A model generated the notes under the pieces. That model was not told the DNA's origin and ran no database searches. It saw nothing but the letters and a program-made list of their open reading frames with translations. DNA of 64,000 nt from an uncultured Polaribacter sp. (GTDB lineage Bacteria > Bacteroidota > Bacteroidia > Flavobacteriales > Flavobacteriaceae): assembly GCA_943787375.1 (NCBI GenBank), contig CALSME010000005.1:1-64000 (forward strand), written 5' to 3'. Made by a program: the position numbers and the translations under genes. Every line of letters starts with the position of its first letter. The stretch's first letter is position 1. Below are positions 9,152 through 18,881 of this stretch, piece by piece.

Positions 9152-9991
9152 TTATTTTGTTTCTTCCGTAGGAGTTGCTGCTTTTACTTCTTCCGCTTTT
9201 GGAGCTGCTTCGGTATCTGCTTTCACTTCTTTTGCTTTAGGAGCCTCTTTCGATGCTACTGCAGCTGCTGCTTTTGGCGCTTCTTTCGTTTTTTCTTTAT
9301 CTGCTTTTCTGCTAGATAAACCTTCAGCGATTGCATCCGTAACGTGCGTTAACACTCTTTCAATAGATTTAGAAGCATCATCATTTGCTGGAATTACATA
9401 ATCTACCAATCTAGGATCAGAGTTTGTATCTACCATTGCAAAAATTGGAATGTTCAATTTCATGGCTTCTGCAACTGCAATGTGTTCTTTTTTAATATCT
9501 ACTACAAATAAAGCGCCTGGTAAACGAGTCATGTCTGAAATAGAACCTAAATTCTTTTCTAATTTCTCTCTCTGACGATTGATTTGTAATTTCTCTCTTT
9601 TAGACAATGCATCAAAAGAACCATCTAACTTCATTCGGTCGATGGTTGCCATTTTCTTAACCGCTTTACGAATCGTCACAAAGTTGGTCAACATTCCTCC
9701 AGGCCATCTTTCTGTAATGAAAGGCATACCTACAGCTTTTGCTTTTTCAGCAACGATGTCTTTTGCTTGTTTTTTTGTTGCAACGAATAAAATTTTACGC
9801 CCAGAGTTTGCAATTTTTTGCAAAGCATCTGCACTTTCTTCTATTTTTGCAGCAGTTTTATACAAGTCAATGATGTGTACACCATTACGTTCTGTATAAA
9901 TATAAGGAGCCATGTTTGGATTCCACTTTCTAGTTAAGTGACCAAAATGTACTCCATTTTCTAATAATTCTTGAATATTTACTTTTGCCAT
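9152..9991 (-). CDS. rpsB: 30S ribosomal protein S2
   Basis: 279 aa. The S2 core (residues 1-~225) includes LLENGVHFGHLTRKWNPNM, VATKKQAKDIV and the coiled-coil segment. A low-complexity Lys/Ala/Glu-rich C-terminal tail (~225-279, KAAAAVASKEAPKAKEVKAD) extends beyond the E. coli protein; similar charged tails are frequent in this phylum. Binds the 30S head/body region near S1. First gene of rpsB-tsf. Confidence 0.98.
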   Translation of the reverse strand: MAKVNIQELLENGVHFGHLTRKWNPNMAPYIYTERNGVHIIDLYKTAAKIEESADALQKIANSGRKILFVATKKQAKDIVAEKAKAVGMPFITERWPGGMLTNFVTIRKAVKKMATIDRMKLDGSFDALSKREKLQINRQREKLEKNLGSISDMTRLPGALFVVDIKKEHIAVAEAMKLNIPIFAMVDTNSDPRLVDYVIPANDDASKSIERVLTHVTDAIAEGLSSRKADKEKTKEAPKAAAAVASKEAPKAKEVKADTEAAPKAEEVKAATPTEETK

Positions 9992-10135
9992 TTTTTTAAA
10001 TGTGTTTACGTTCTGTTTTGTATCAATAAATAAGTAGTCTTTCGAGTCTTATTTATTTAGATGCTAAACTGTTTAATATTAAATATGTGTAATAATAACA
10101 GTTCCCAATAACATAATCCTGAACTTTTCGAAGGA

Positions 10136-10522
10136 TTAACGTTTCGAGAATTGGAATTTTTTACGTGCTTTCTTCTGACCAAATTTCTTACGTTCAACCA
10201 TTCTAGGATCACGTGTTAGTAAACCTTCTGGTTTTAATACTAATCTGTGTTCTTCGTTAATTGCAACTAAAGCTCTTGTAATTGCCAAACGAATTGCTTC
10301 TGCTTGACCCGTTACACCACCTCCGTATACATTTACTTTGATATCATACGATTCTAAGTCTCCAGTTAACATTAAAGGTTGTTGTACTTTATATTGTAAA
10401 GTTCCTGTTGTGAAATAGTCCTTGTAGTCTTTTTTGTTTACAGTGATATTTCCTTTTCCTTCTGAAAGATAAATACGAGCTACAGCTGTTTTTCTTCTAC
10501 CGATTTTGTGTACTATATCCAT
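10136..10522 (-). CDS. rpsI: 30S ribosomal protein S9
   Basis: 128 aa with the conserved start IGRRKTAVARIYLSEGKG and the basic C-terminus RKKARKKFQFSKR whose tail reaches the P-site tRNA. Its start codon shares one base with the rplM stop (TAATG), which suggests translational coupling. Confidence 0.98.
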   Translation of the reverse strand: MDIVHKIGRRKTAVARIYLSEGKGNITVNKKDYKDYFTTGTLQYKVQQPLMLTGDLESYDIKVNVYGGGVTGQAEAIRLAITRALVAINEEHRLVLKPEGLLTRDPRMVERKKFGQKKARKKFQFSKR

Positions 10523-10977
10523 TATTTAAGATCGTTAAGGTTAATAGCTTTAGGTTCTTGACCTGCTTGTTTGTGCTCTCCTCCTGCATATACATACAAG
10601 TTTCTGTAAAGTGCCGCTCCTAAAATATTTTTAGGCAACATTCCTTTTACTGCTTTTTCGATCAATCTTGTAGGATCTTTCTCAAACATTTCTGTTGCAG
10701 TTAACGATCTTTGTCCACCTGGATACCCCGTATGACGGATGTAAGACTTCTCAGTCCATTTCTTTCCAGTTAAAACAATTTTTTCTGCGTTGATAATAAC
10801 CACGTTGTCTCCACAATCTACGTGAGGAGTAAAGTTTGGTTTGTATTTACCTCTAATTAGCTTTGCTACTATAGAAGCTAGACGACCCAACGTTTGCCCG
10901 TCTGCATCAACTAAAACCCACTCCTTGTTTACGGTAGCGCTGTTTGCTGATACTGTTTTGTAACTTAATGTGTTCAT
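10522..10977 (-). CDS. rplM: 50S ribosomal protein L13
   Basis: 151 aa. Recognisable by WVLVDADGQTLGRLASIVAKLIRGK, NFTPHVDCGDNVVIINAEKI and MLPKN; an early-assembly 50S protein. It heads the rplM-rpsI pair and has a convincing promoter 59 bp upstream of the start codon. Confidence 0.98.
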   Translation of the reverse strand: MNTLSYKTVSANSATVNKEWVLVDADGQTLGRLASIVAKLIRGKYKPNFTPHVDCGDNVVIINAEKIVLTGKKWTEKSYIRHTGYPGGQRSLTATEMFEKDPTRLIEKAVKGMLPKNILGAALYRNLYVYAGGEHKQAGQEPKAINLNDLK

Positions 10978-11035
10978 AATTACACTTTTAGTTTTTGTTT
11001 GTTAATAATAATTTATTTTCCTTAAAAAAGGAGTG

Positions 11036-11066
11036 CAAATGTACTGTTATTTATTTGATTGTCAAA
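11036..11066 (-). promoter_or_regulatory. Bacteroidota-type promoter for rplM-rpsI
   Basis: On the minus strand TTTG (11063-11066) is separated by 19 bases from TACATTTG (11036-11043), matching the TTTG-N19-TAnnTTTG pattern of the Bacteroidota housekeeping sigma factor. It would give a leader of roughly 50 nt. Confidence 0.75.
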
Positions 11067-11189
11067 GGGTGAATTGGAATTATCTTTTTTGTTTCTCATT
11101 ATTTACCAATACAACTAAAATTTAACATCTATTTGTGAAAATAGAAAGTTACTTTTGCACTTCATTTAGAATCTTTTGAAAAAAAATTG

Positions 11190-13814
11190 ATGTTTCGAAT
11201 CCTCTTTGTCATAATCACATTCTTTCTATTTGAAACGCTTAGTGCACAAGAATCAATTCCAAAAAGAAGCTACACTACACAGCTCTTAAAAACTCCAATT
11301 GTAATAGATGGAGCTCTTTCTGATGCCGGTTGGGAGGCAGGAACCTGGGCTTCTGATTTTGTTGAAAAAACTCCTGATGAGGGAACACCACCAACTTTTC
11401 AAACACAATTTAAAGTACTCTACGATGCAAAGTATTTATATGTTGCCATTCGTGCTTTTGATGATCGTCCAGAATTAATTCAACAACGGTTAACCCGAAG
11501 AGACGGTTTTGCTGGAGATCGTGTCAATGTAATTATAGATAGTTATCACGATAAGAGAACCGCTTTTGTATTTACCACTACTGCTGCCGGAGTAAAAGGA
11601 GAAGAAATTGCTACCCAAAATGGGAATCAATGGGACGATAGTTGGAATCCTATTTGGTACACAAATGCAAAAATTGATGCCAAAGGATGGACTGCAGAGA
11701 TGAAAATTCCATTGAGTCAATTGCGTTTTGGAAATGACAGTGCACAAATTTGGGGGTTCAATGTTTCTCGAAATATTTTCAGGGAGAATGAACGCTCACT
11801 TTGGCAAAGAATCCCCAATGATCAAGCAGGATTCATCAGCGAATCAGGAGAATTGCACGGACTCATCAACTTAAAATCACAAAAACAATTAGAAATTCAG
11901 CCCTTTACCGTTTTACAATATGATAATTATCAACCAGAACTAGGAAACCCTTACAAAGATGGACGAGATTTTAAAATAAATGGTGGCTTAGATGCCAAAA
12001 TAGGAATCACCAATGATTTAACATTAGATCTGACTGTCAACCCAGATTTTGGACAAGTAGAAGCAGATCCAGGAGCCATCGCTTTGGATGGGTTTCAGAT
12101 ATTTTTTGAAGAACAACGCCCGTTTTTTGTAGAAAATAAAAACATTTTCGATTTTAAGTTTGCTAATGGTAGAGACAATCTTTTTTACAGCAGAAGAATA
12201 GGTGGAAGTCCCAATAGAAGCGCAAATTTAGCAGCTGGAGAATTTGCAGACGAACCGCTTAATGCAACAATTTTAGGAGCCGCAAAGTTTTCAGGAAAAA
12301 CAAAGAACGGTTGGTCTATTGGGGTTTTAGAAAGTATTACTGCCAATGAATTTGCAACGGTAAGACAAGTAGATGGTGAAACCAGAAAAGAGATTGTAGC
12401 ACCCTTAACCAACTATTTTGTGGGACGCGCACAAAAAGATTTCAACAAAAGAAATTCTTTTATTGGTGGAATCGTTACAGCTACGAATAGAAATTTGGCA
12501 GGCAATTTTTCAGAATTGCACAACGCAGCATATACAGCAGGAATTGATTTTCAGCACAACTGGAACAACAGGGACTACTATTTCGAAGGAAATACCATTC
12601 TAAGCCATGTCAAAGGAAGTAAAACAGCCATCTTAAAAACCCAACAATCCATTTCTCGATCCTTTCAAAGAATCGATGCAACCCATGTAAATCTGGACCC
12701 AAACAGAACCTCTTTAACAGGTACAGGTGGTCGAATTGAGGCTGGAAAGAAAGGTGGCGGAAATTGGAGGTACAATGGAGGTTTTGTGTGGCGTTCTCCA
12801 GAATTAGAATTAAATGACATTGGATTTTTACGTCAGACAGATGAAATGATTCAGTATGCAGAATTTCGATATTTATGGCAGGTGCCAACTACAATATATA
12901 GGAATATTGAGCTTCGTCTCGAACAGAATACCGCCTATGATTTTGGAGGAAATTTAAACAAATTTAGTACCGAGTTCAGAGGACGATTCAATTGGTTAAA
13001 CAATTGGGATACCAACATCGGATTTGGGACCAATTCGAATGTTTACGAAAACTCTTTTTTAAGAGGGGGACCACGCTGGCATTCGCCCAATAATTATTTT
13101 CTATACACCTTTGTCGGTTCCGATGAAACCCAGAAATTTAGTTTCCGACTTGGTTATGTTCAATCCAAAAGTCAACAAGAAGTTTCCAAAAGCAATCGCT
13201 ATGTGTTCCGATCAAATTACCAGCCCTTTGATGCTTTTAGCGTTTCTTTAAATACTGAATTCAGAAAGACAATAAACAAAGCACAATATGTTACAACGGT
13301 AGATTTTGATGCTGAAAAAAGATACGTATTAGGAGAAATAGATAACGAAACTTGGACGACTACATTACGATTGAATTACAGTTTAAGCCCAAACTTTTCT
13401 TTTCAGTTCTATGGGCAACCTTTTATAGCTCGTGGAAGATATGCAGCTTTTAAGTATGTAAATATGCCCACTGCTTCTCATTTTGAAGACCGTGTGAATG
13501 AATACAATACAAATCAACTTACAGCTGGTTTCGATGCCCAGAACAATGCAATTTACTCAATAGATGAAACTCAAAATGGTCTTGAAGATTATCGTTTTAA
13601 CAAACCCGATTTTTCTTTTGCGCAACTACAAACAAACTTGGTTGTTCGATGGGAATACATTCCTGGATCCGAATTGTTTTTTGTTTGGGCAAGAGGAGGA
13701 AGTGATTCCGGAAATCCAGAAAACTCTTTAGGAAGCAGTCTCCAAAACCAAATTTTTGACGCCCCACTTCAAGATACTTTTGTCATCAAAGCAACCTATC
13801 GATTTGTTCGATAA
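11190..13814 (+). CDS. CBM9-like/DUF5916 outer-membrane protein
   Basis: 874 aa from the ATG at 11190; the ORF track begins one codon earlier at TTG. The signal peptide is MFRILFVIITFFLFETLSAQ. Residues ~25-225 match the carbohydrate-binding-module-9-like fold found in family-9 sugar binders (VIDGALSDAGWEAGTW, LYVAIRAFDD). The remaining ~600 residues form the DUF5916 region, rich in strand-like segments and ending TYRFVR, suggesting a membrane barrel. Proteins of this type are common in marine Bacteroidota and their substrate is unknown. Monocistronic; a TACTTTTG -7-like box lies at 11150-11157. Confidence 0.85.
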   Translation: MFRILFVIITFFLFETLSAQESIPKRSYTTQLLKTPIVIDGALSDAGWEAGTWASDFVEKTPDEGTPPTFQTQFKVLYDAKYLYVAIRAFDDRPELIQQRLTRRDGFAGDRVNVIIDSYHDKRTAFVFTTTAAGVKGEEIATQNGNQWDDSWNPIWYTNAKIDAKGWTAEMKIPLSQLRFGNDSAQIWGFNVSRNIFRENERSLWQRIPNDQAGFISESGELHGLINLKSQKQLEIQPFTVLQYDNYQPELGNPYKDGRDFKINGGLDAKIGITNDLTLDLTVNPDFGQVEADPGAIALDGFQIFFEEQRPFFVENKNIFDFKFANGRDNLFYSRRIGGSPNRSANLAAGEFADEPLNATILGAAKFSGKTKNGWSIGVLESITANEFATVRQVDGETRKEIVAPLTNYFVGRAQKDFNKRNSFIGGIVTATNRNLAGNFSELHNAAYTAGIDFQHNWNNRDYYFEGNTILSHVKGSKTAILKTQQSISRSFQRIDATHVNLDPNRTSLTGTGGRIEAGKKGGGNWRYNGGFVWRSPELELNDIGFLRQTDEMIQYAEFRYLWQVPTTIYRNIELRLEQNTAYDFGGNLNKFSTEFRGRFNWLNNWDTNIGFGTNSNVYENSFLRGGPRWHSPNNYFLYTFVGSDETQKFSFRLGYVQSKSQQEVSKSNRYVFRSNYQPFDAFSVSLNTEFRKTINKAQYVTTVDFDAEKRYVLGEIDNETWTTTLRLNYSLSPNFSFQFYGQPFIARGRYAAFKYVNMPTASHFEDRVNEYNTNQLTAGFDAQNNAIYSIDETQNGLEDYRFNKPDFSFAQLQTNLVVRWEYIPGSELFFVWARGGSDSGNPENSLGSSLQNQIFDAPLQDTFVIKATYRFVR

Positions 13815-13827
13815 ATAGAGTTTCTTT

Positions 13828-15498
13828 TTAGAATGTAGGAGCCACTCTAAAACTCATTTTTTCATTTGTAGTAGGATGTGTAAAAGCAATAAATTCGGCA
13901 TGTAAATGCAACCGATCTTGTTTTTTTCCATACAAATCATCGCCAATAATAGGAGCGTTTAGCCCATTTTTATGCGCAGCATGAACTCTTAATTGGTGCG
14001 TTCTTCCCGTAATTGGGTACAAATAAACACGCGTCTTGCCATTTTCTCTTTGGATCACTTCCCAGCGTGTTTCTGCATTTTTTCCATGTTCAAAACAGAC
14101 CAATTGCTTGGGCCTGTCATCTAAATCGACCCGCAAAGGAAGCGTTATTTTTCCTTTATCTTCAGTGAAATCTCCATCCAACAGCGCCACATATCTTTTT
14201 TGAATGGTTCTTTTTATAAACTGACTTTGCAAATGTTTATTTGCTTCTTTTGTTTTTGTAAGTAGTAAGATGCCCGAAGTAGACATGTCGAGTCTGTGAA
14301 CAATTAAAGGCCCTGTAGCATTGGGGTACTTTTCTTTGATCCGAGTAGATACAGCATCTGTAATTTCTTTGCCCGGTACCGATAGAAATTCTGCCGGCTT
14401 GTGAATCACCAAGAGCACATCATCTTCGTAGATGGTTTCTAGGGTTTTGTCTTTCGAAATTTCTTTAATTAGCAAATTTTCGTCCATGGCAATTCCATCC
14501 AACATATGATTCAAAATAGGTTTGCATCGGCCTTGACAAGCGGGATAGAAATTTTTATGTTTTCTAATGGCCGAATTTGGAGAAATTCCCCACCAGAATT
14601 CTCCCATACAAATAGGCGTTAAATCATTTTTAAATGCAAATTGCAGTAGTTTAGGAGCCGCACATTCTCCAGCACCTGCTGGAGGTTTTATGGTAGGATT
14701 GTTAAAAATATCAATAAGTGCTTTTGTTTCTTTTTGCTGATTTAAAAACTGAAACTTCTCAAACAATGTTTTTTGTAGCAATGCAGAAGCTTCTTTTCTT
14801 GCTTTTTTTAAGGCGGCTATTTGCTCCTCAAAAGTAGAAAGTTCTCTGCGGTTTTCTGTCTCTTTTTGAATATAATAGGCAACCAGTTCTTTGTAGAAAA
14901 ACTGATCGTTGAAACTTTCTTGTTCTAATTTTTGAGACAATTTTTCGAAGGCATCGCTTGTCAAGTTTTTACGAGCCTCTTTTTTGCGAAGTTTTCGTTC
15001 TTTCTTTGATAGCGCCATTTTTTTTCGCTGAAGTGCCAAGTCTTCTTCAATTCTTTTGGAAGCTCTTTTCACAAGTCTCTTTAAAAAAAGATAGGTTCCA
15101 TCACTCTTTAATTCCGCTAATTTGGCATTGATAATATTGATTTCTTCTTCTCCTTTTTTATAAAAACTATGCTTCGTTCTCAAGTCAAAAACAGGAGGGA
15201 CAAATATTTCAGGGCAACTTTCATCTTCTAGTTTTCCAGAAAAAGCCATTAGATACCCCAGTTGATTCGCGTTGTTTTTCACCACTAAAACCCCAAACAT
15301 TTTACCGATGGCATTTTCCGTAGCTTTTGAATTGAGTCCGAAGTTATGAGTAAAATCTGTTTGAGATTCTAAATAGGTTTGTACTTCCTTTGTCGCAATT
15401 TCTGCAAGTACATGTGGGGTGTAATAAAATGGAAATGTAAACTTTTCTGGAAGTTCAATTTCTGAAATGGCTGTTTTAAAAAGTTGGAATTGCTTCAA
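13828..15498 (-). CDS. RluA-family pseudouridine synthase with long N-terminal extension
   Basis: 556 aa. The C-terminal ~210 residues are the RluA catalytic domain: IVHRLDMSTSGILLLTK holds the catalytic Asp, and GRTHQLRVHAAH is the conserved late motif. The N-terminal ~340 residues include a charged coiled-coil stretch (~150-260, Lys/Glu rich) and a Cys-containing segment (CAAPKLLQFA, CQGRC). This long architecture occurs in a subset of RluA homologues in marine gamma-proteobacteria and Bacteroidota. It isomerises uridine in rRNA or tRNA; the target is not predictable. Converges with the DUF5916 gene. Confidence 0.88.
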   Translation of the reverse strand: MKQFQLFKTAISEIELPEKFTFPFYYTPHVLAEIATKEVQTYLESQTDFTHNFGLNSKATENAIGKMFGVLVVKNNANQLGYLMAFSGKLEDESCPEIFVPPVFDLRTKHSFYKKGEEEINIINAKLAELKSDGTYLFLKRLVKRASKRIEEDLALQRKKMALSKKERKLRKKEARKNLTSDAFEKLSQKLEQESFNDQFFYKELVAYYIQKETENRRELSTFEEQIAALKKARKEASALLQKTLFEKFQFLNQQKETKALIDIFNNPTIKPPAGAGECAAPKLLQFAFKNDLTPICMGEFWWGISPNSAIRKHKNFYPACQGRCKPILNHMLDGIAMDENLLIKEISKDKTLETIYEDDVLLVIHKPAEFLSVPGKEITDAVSTRIKEKYPNATGPLIVHRLDMSTSGILLLTKTKEANKHLQSQFIKRTIQKRYVALLDGDFTEDKGKITLPLRVDLDDRPKQLVCFEHGKNAETRWEVIQRENGKTRVYLYPITGRTHQLRVHAAHKNGLNAPIIGDDLYGKKQDRLHLHAEFIAFTHPTTNEKMSFRVAPTF

Positions 15499-15515
15499 TG
15501 AATCCTTTTTTTCTT

Positions 15516-17363
15516 TTATGAAATGCTTGCAACAAAGTCTGAAAATACTTTTTTATGCAGTGCTAAATCCATGTTTGGAGATAGTGCTACGCGGGCAATA
15601 TAATCTTTGTCACCTTCTTTAGTGGTTCCTTGTGTTGAGGTGGCAGGAATGGTCCAATACACTCCGTTTAACTGACCGTAACTCACACAATACTTGCTTT
15701 CATTTGGAATTTCAGTAATCATTAACTGGATTAGTTGATGGTTCAACCTTCGTTTGTACTCCTCTCTTTTTTCTGCTGTCGCTCCTTTAGTTGGGAGGTC
15801 TAATGAAAAAACAGATGGGGTAAATCCTTGGTTTGCCAAGGCTTCAGAAACAAAATTAATTTTTGCTTCGGGCAATGTTTCTTGAATGTAAGATACAAAA
15901 GCACGTGTATTCAGATAGGCGGCTTTAATTCTTTGATTCATAGAAGGCAATTGCTTTGCTAAGCGCTTCATTTGAAGTGCTGTGGCTTGGTTGTCGCAGA
16001 TTTCTAAATGCTGTGCTATTTTTTTCATCAATGCATTGGTCTTTTTGTTTCCTACACAATATCCAGCAGTACATTTTCCGCCGCTCGGGAACTTAGATCC
16101 ACTAACATATGAAATTGTTCGCACTGAGGAGAGGATTTCATCTTCACCTAAAAAGAGCACATTTGGACAGAATGTTTGATCTAAAATAAAAACTGGATCA
16201 ATGGCTGTTTTACCACTTTTTGTTTTTCGTGTGGCACTCAAAGCCGCTTTTAGTTTCAGTAAATCTGGAACTTCTACGCGTGGGTTTGTTGGAATTTCAG
16301 CAATGATAAATGGCACCGCATCTTCCTTTGCAATTGCCTCTAAAACATGTTCAATACTTTGTACCATGTCATTTTCACCATCTACTAGTAAATCGACTAC
16401 TTCAACATTGTCAAGACAAGCAGCAACGCGCCTTGCTTGGTCATTGGTACCCCCGTAACAGTTGGGAGGCACAATAATTTTAATTGCTTTTTCAGGATGT
16501 GTATCCAATGCATCGTGCACCAATCCCATCATAATTGCATATTGAATCGAGAGCCCACTAGACCCTACTAAAGGTGTGGTGTTTGTTCCAGTAATTTTTT
16601 GAATCGCATCTAAAACCAATGTTTTGTTGGCTTTGCAATCTGTTGTTTCAGTATCTAAAACCGCTTGTCCTACGATACGTTTTAAAGCTGTAAATGAATG
16701 GGCGGGTGTCATGGCAATGGTTTCTCTTCTCCGAACGTGTTGAATGGCTGAAATATATGCTTCATTTTGAGCTCCATTTATAGCCAAAATACTTCCGAGT
16801 TTCCCATAATTATGAATGACAAAATCACAGTTTTTATGAAATTCAAAAAGAGAAAGTTCTTGTTGTGCTGCAATGAAAACTGTACTTCCATCAAAAGAAG
16901 GAATGGCAGTGCTACTCTCCAACTGCTTTAATTCAAATTGGTAGCCATATACACGCGTTAGAACATCGGTATCTAAAAAGGATGGAAGCGCTCCCGTATA
17001 TAAAATTTGAGTTTTTTTATGTACCAATAAATTGGTTCTTAGAATTGCCAAAACAGGCATTGTTTGTGACGAAAAACTAATCACATTTTCTGATTTTAGG
17101 TTGTTCAATTTGGCAATACTCCATTCAAGTACACAAGACAAGGGATGCCCTAATCGAATATAATCGTAAGCTGTTGGTAATTTTTGAAGTGCTTTTGTAT
17201 CCGAGTTTTTAGTGTTAAATAATACTTCAAACTGCCCTAAAAATTCAGATTTCGCCAACGATTCATCATAAATATCAAGGCGATGTGTTGTTAAATTTAA
17301 CCACTCTGACGGAGTATTTTCTAAGAGCTCCTTTATATAATTTTGTATCGAATTTCCTTCCAT
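15516..17363 (-). CDS. PLP-dependent Cys/Met-metabolism family enzyme
   Basis: 615 aa. The central part resembles the cystathionine gamma-synthase/beta-lyase family (fold type I): VFILDQTF gives the PLP-binding Asp region and SYVSGSKFPSGGKCTAGY the Schiff-base Lys. There is an unusual ~200-residue N-terminal region that lacks the standard start of the family. Length is well above the ~400 aa norm. Reaction unknown; probably sulfur-amino-acid elimination or replacement chemistry. It stands 17 bp upstream of the pseudouridine synthase gene on the same strand, and the two may be co-transcribed. Confidence 0.7.
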   Translation of the reverse strand: MEGNSIQNYIKELLENTPSEWLNLTTHRLDIYDESLAKSEFLGQFEVLFNTKNSDTKALQKLPTAYDYIRLGHPLSCVLEWSIAKLNNLKSENVISFSSQTMPVLAILRTNLLVHKKTQILYTGALPSFLDTDVLTRVYGYQFELKQLESSTAIPSFDGSTVFIAAQQELSLFEFHKNCDFVIHNYGKLGSILAINGAQNEAYISAIQHVRRRETIAMTPAHSFTALKRIVGQAVLDTETTDCKANKTLVLDAIQKITGTNTTPLVGSSGLSIQYAIMMGLVHDALDTHPEKAIKIIVPPNCYGGTNDQARRVAACLDNVEVVDLLVDGENDMVQSIEHVLEAIAKEDAVPFIIAEIPTNPRVEVPDLLKLKAALSATRKTKSGKTAIDPVFILDQTFCPNVLFLGEDEILSSVRTISYVSGSKFPSGGKCTAGYCVGNKKTNALMKKIAQHLEICDNQATALQMKRLAKQLPSMNQRIKAAYLNTRAFVSYIQETLPEAKINFVSEALANQGFTPSVFSLDLPTKGATAEKREEYKRRLNHQLIQLMITEIPNESKYCVSYGQLNGVYWTIPATSTQGTTKEGDKDYIARVALSPNMDLALHKKVFSDFVASIS

Positions 17364-17443
17364 AATCTCACATTAAAATCTGCACGAAATATACATTAAT
17401 TCGCGGTATTTAAATCCTATTTATAAGAACGTTTTTGTAACAA

Positions 17444-18535
17444 TTAATCCACCTTCATGAGTTTCATTGTTTTGTTTTTAATTCTTAAGTAGTAAATACC
17501 TGTTGGAAAAGCTGACAAATCTATTTGATTGTTCTCTGGGGTAAGTTCATTTTTTAATAGGCTTTGTCCTAGAGGTGAAAAGAGTTCGAAAAGAACCTTT
17601 TCGGTATTGTTAAAAGTGACGGTGTTTTTTGTTGGATTTGGATAGTATCCAATTGCTTGCTCTGTAAGGTTTATACCTAAGGCTTCGCATTCAAAATTTT
17701 GTAGAACATTAGATGCCGCAGGCGGGTTTAGCAGCAGGTTATTTGTAAGCAACGGACAGTAGCATTCCTTTTCTTCAAGTTGCAATTTTAGCCATGAAAG
17801 TGCTATTTGACCTACGACACCGTCACCACCATTTGGCGTATTTGCTACCGAGTGATCTCCATTGGCAACCTCAAAGAGGAGTTTGTCTGTGGTATTTGGG
17901 GTATTGCTGTAATGCACATCTGCTTGTTCAGAAGGAGGTGCTATAGTATCTTCTTCGCCACTAAAGATGAGTAAGGCTGCGTTGTGATTGAGTGCTGAAT
18001 TATTAAGATAAGGACATAGGGCAACAACTGCCGAAATAGTGTTGTCTAATACTGCCGCTCTTTGTGCACCACCCCCGCCCATAGACCATCCGCTTACTGC
18101 CAACTGGGTGGTGTTCAATGCACCTTCTAGCGGTGATGTACTGCGAGTATTTTCTTGCTTGATGGTCTCCAAAGCATCCAATAATGCATTGGCCCGTACT
18201 TCCGGAAAATCAACTAGAGAGTTGGTGCCAATAATAATAGTTACAATTCCATGAGATGCATAGAAAGGTCCCCATTCTTCTATACTGGAAGGAAGTGCTG
18301 TAAACCCTGGAACCATTGCAATGCTTGCAAAGGGCTCTGTTCCATTGGTTGGGTAGTAAATTGTGGCACCCGCATAGTCAGGTCCGTTTCGAATTCCGTC
18401 GGCTTCAGTAAGCGTTGCTATTTCATAGGGACCCGGATTTGTAAGATTTTCCAATGTGACATTTTCGCATTGTGCGTTCAAAGCACTGGATGCTAAAAGT
18501 GAAATAAATAGGAATAGGGTGTGGAAATGCTTCAT
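17444..18535 (-). CDS. Secreted PET hydrolase/cutinase-like polyester hydrolase with T9SS sorting domain
   Basis: 363 aa. Signal peptide residues 1-21 (ending ALNAQ), catalytic alpha/beta-hydrolase domain ~25-260, T9SS type A sorting domain ~296-363 (YYPNPTKNTVTF ... GIYYLRI). The catalytic triad reads Ser151 in GWSMGGGG, Asp196 in EEDTIAP and His228 in GDHSVAN, all in the same context as the Ideonella PETase motifs GWSMGGGG, ENDSIAP and GSHSCAN. VPGFTALPSSIEEWGP also parallels VPGYTARQSSIKWWGP. Phe78 replaces the Tyr of the oxyanion hole and Tyr176 the wobbling Trp; the PETase-specific second disulfide is absent (Ser192, Val230). It starts 12 bp after a small lipoprotein gene. Whether it acts on PET is inference; polyester or cutin-like ester hydrolysis is likely. 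Confidence 0.87.
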   Translation of the reverse strand: MKHFHTLFLFISLLASSALNAQCENVTLENLTNPGPYEIATLTEADGIRNGPDYAGATIYYPTNGTEPFASIAMVPGFTALPSSIEEWGPFYASHGIVTIIIGTNSLVDFPEVRANALLDALETIKQENTRSTSPLEGALNTTQLAVSGWSMGGGGAQRAAVLDNTISAVVALCPYLNNSALNHNAALLIFSGEEDTIAPPSEQADVHYSNTPNTTDKLLFEVANGDHSVANTPNGGDGVVGQIALSWLKLQLEEKECYCPLLTNNLLLNPPAASNVLQNFECEALGINLTEQAIGYYPNPTKNTVTFNNTEKVLFELFSPLGQSLLKNELTPENNQIDLSAFPTGIYYLRIKNKTMKLMKVD

Positions 18536-18547
18536 TAAATGATCCGG

Positions 18548-18796
18548 TTAATTGTATCTTTTTTTTCTATTATTGATTTCATTATGCCCATTTTCTATAG
18601 TTCCGTTTGTTGCTGTCCATTGATAGGAGGTAGCGTTTTGAGACAATTTTGTTACATTTACAATTGCTTGATTTTCGCTGAATAGAATTTCAGTTTCAAA
18701 ATCGGAAACGACAGCCATCAAGGAATCATCATTTTTATGGCAACAAAGTAGGAAAAGGCTTGCAACAATTGTTAAGATAAAACAGGACCTGTTCAT
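18548..18796 (-). CDS. Small lipoprotein with truncated PKD-like domain
   Basis: 82 aa. A lipoprotein signal (MNRSCFILTIVASLFLLCC) is followed by a stretch resembling the first half of a PKD domain (ATSYQWTATNGTIENG), which then runs into a basic unrelated tail (NNRKKRYN) and stops. A complete PKD domain is about 80 residues, so this looks cut short, perhaps by an old frameshift or deletion. It directly precedes the PETase-like gene on the same strand. Function unknown; it could be a surface anchor or a decaying remnant. Confidence 0.5.
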   Translation of the reverse strand: MNRSCFILTIVASLFLLCCHKNDDSLMAVVSDFETEILFSENQAIVNVTKLSQNATSYQWTATNGTIENGHNEINNRKKRYN

Positions 18797-18881
18797 AATA
18801 GGTGTTTTTTATTTGGACTTACAAAAGAATCGTTTTTTTAGATGGATTCCACATCATATTATTTAGTAGTTAATCTTGTTT

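Noticed and set aside
9125-9319. 64-aa Cys/Phe-rich plus-strand ORF
   Set aside because: Antisense shadow of the Lys/Ala-rich tail of rpsB.
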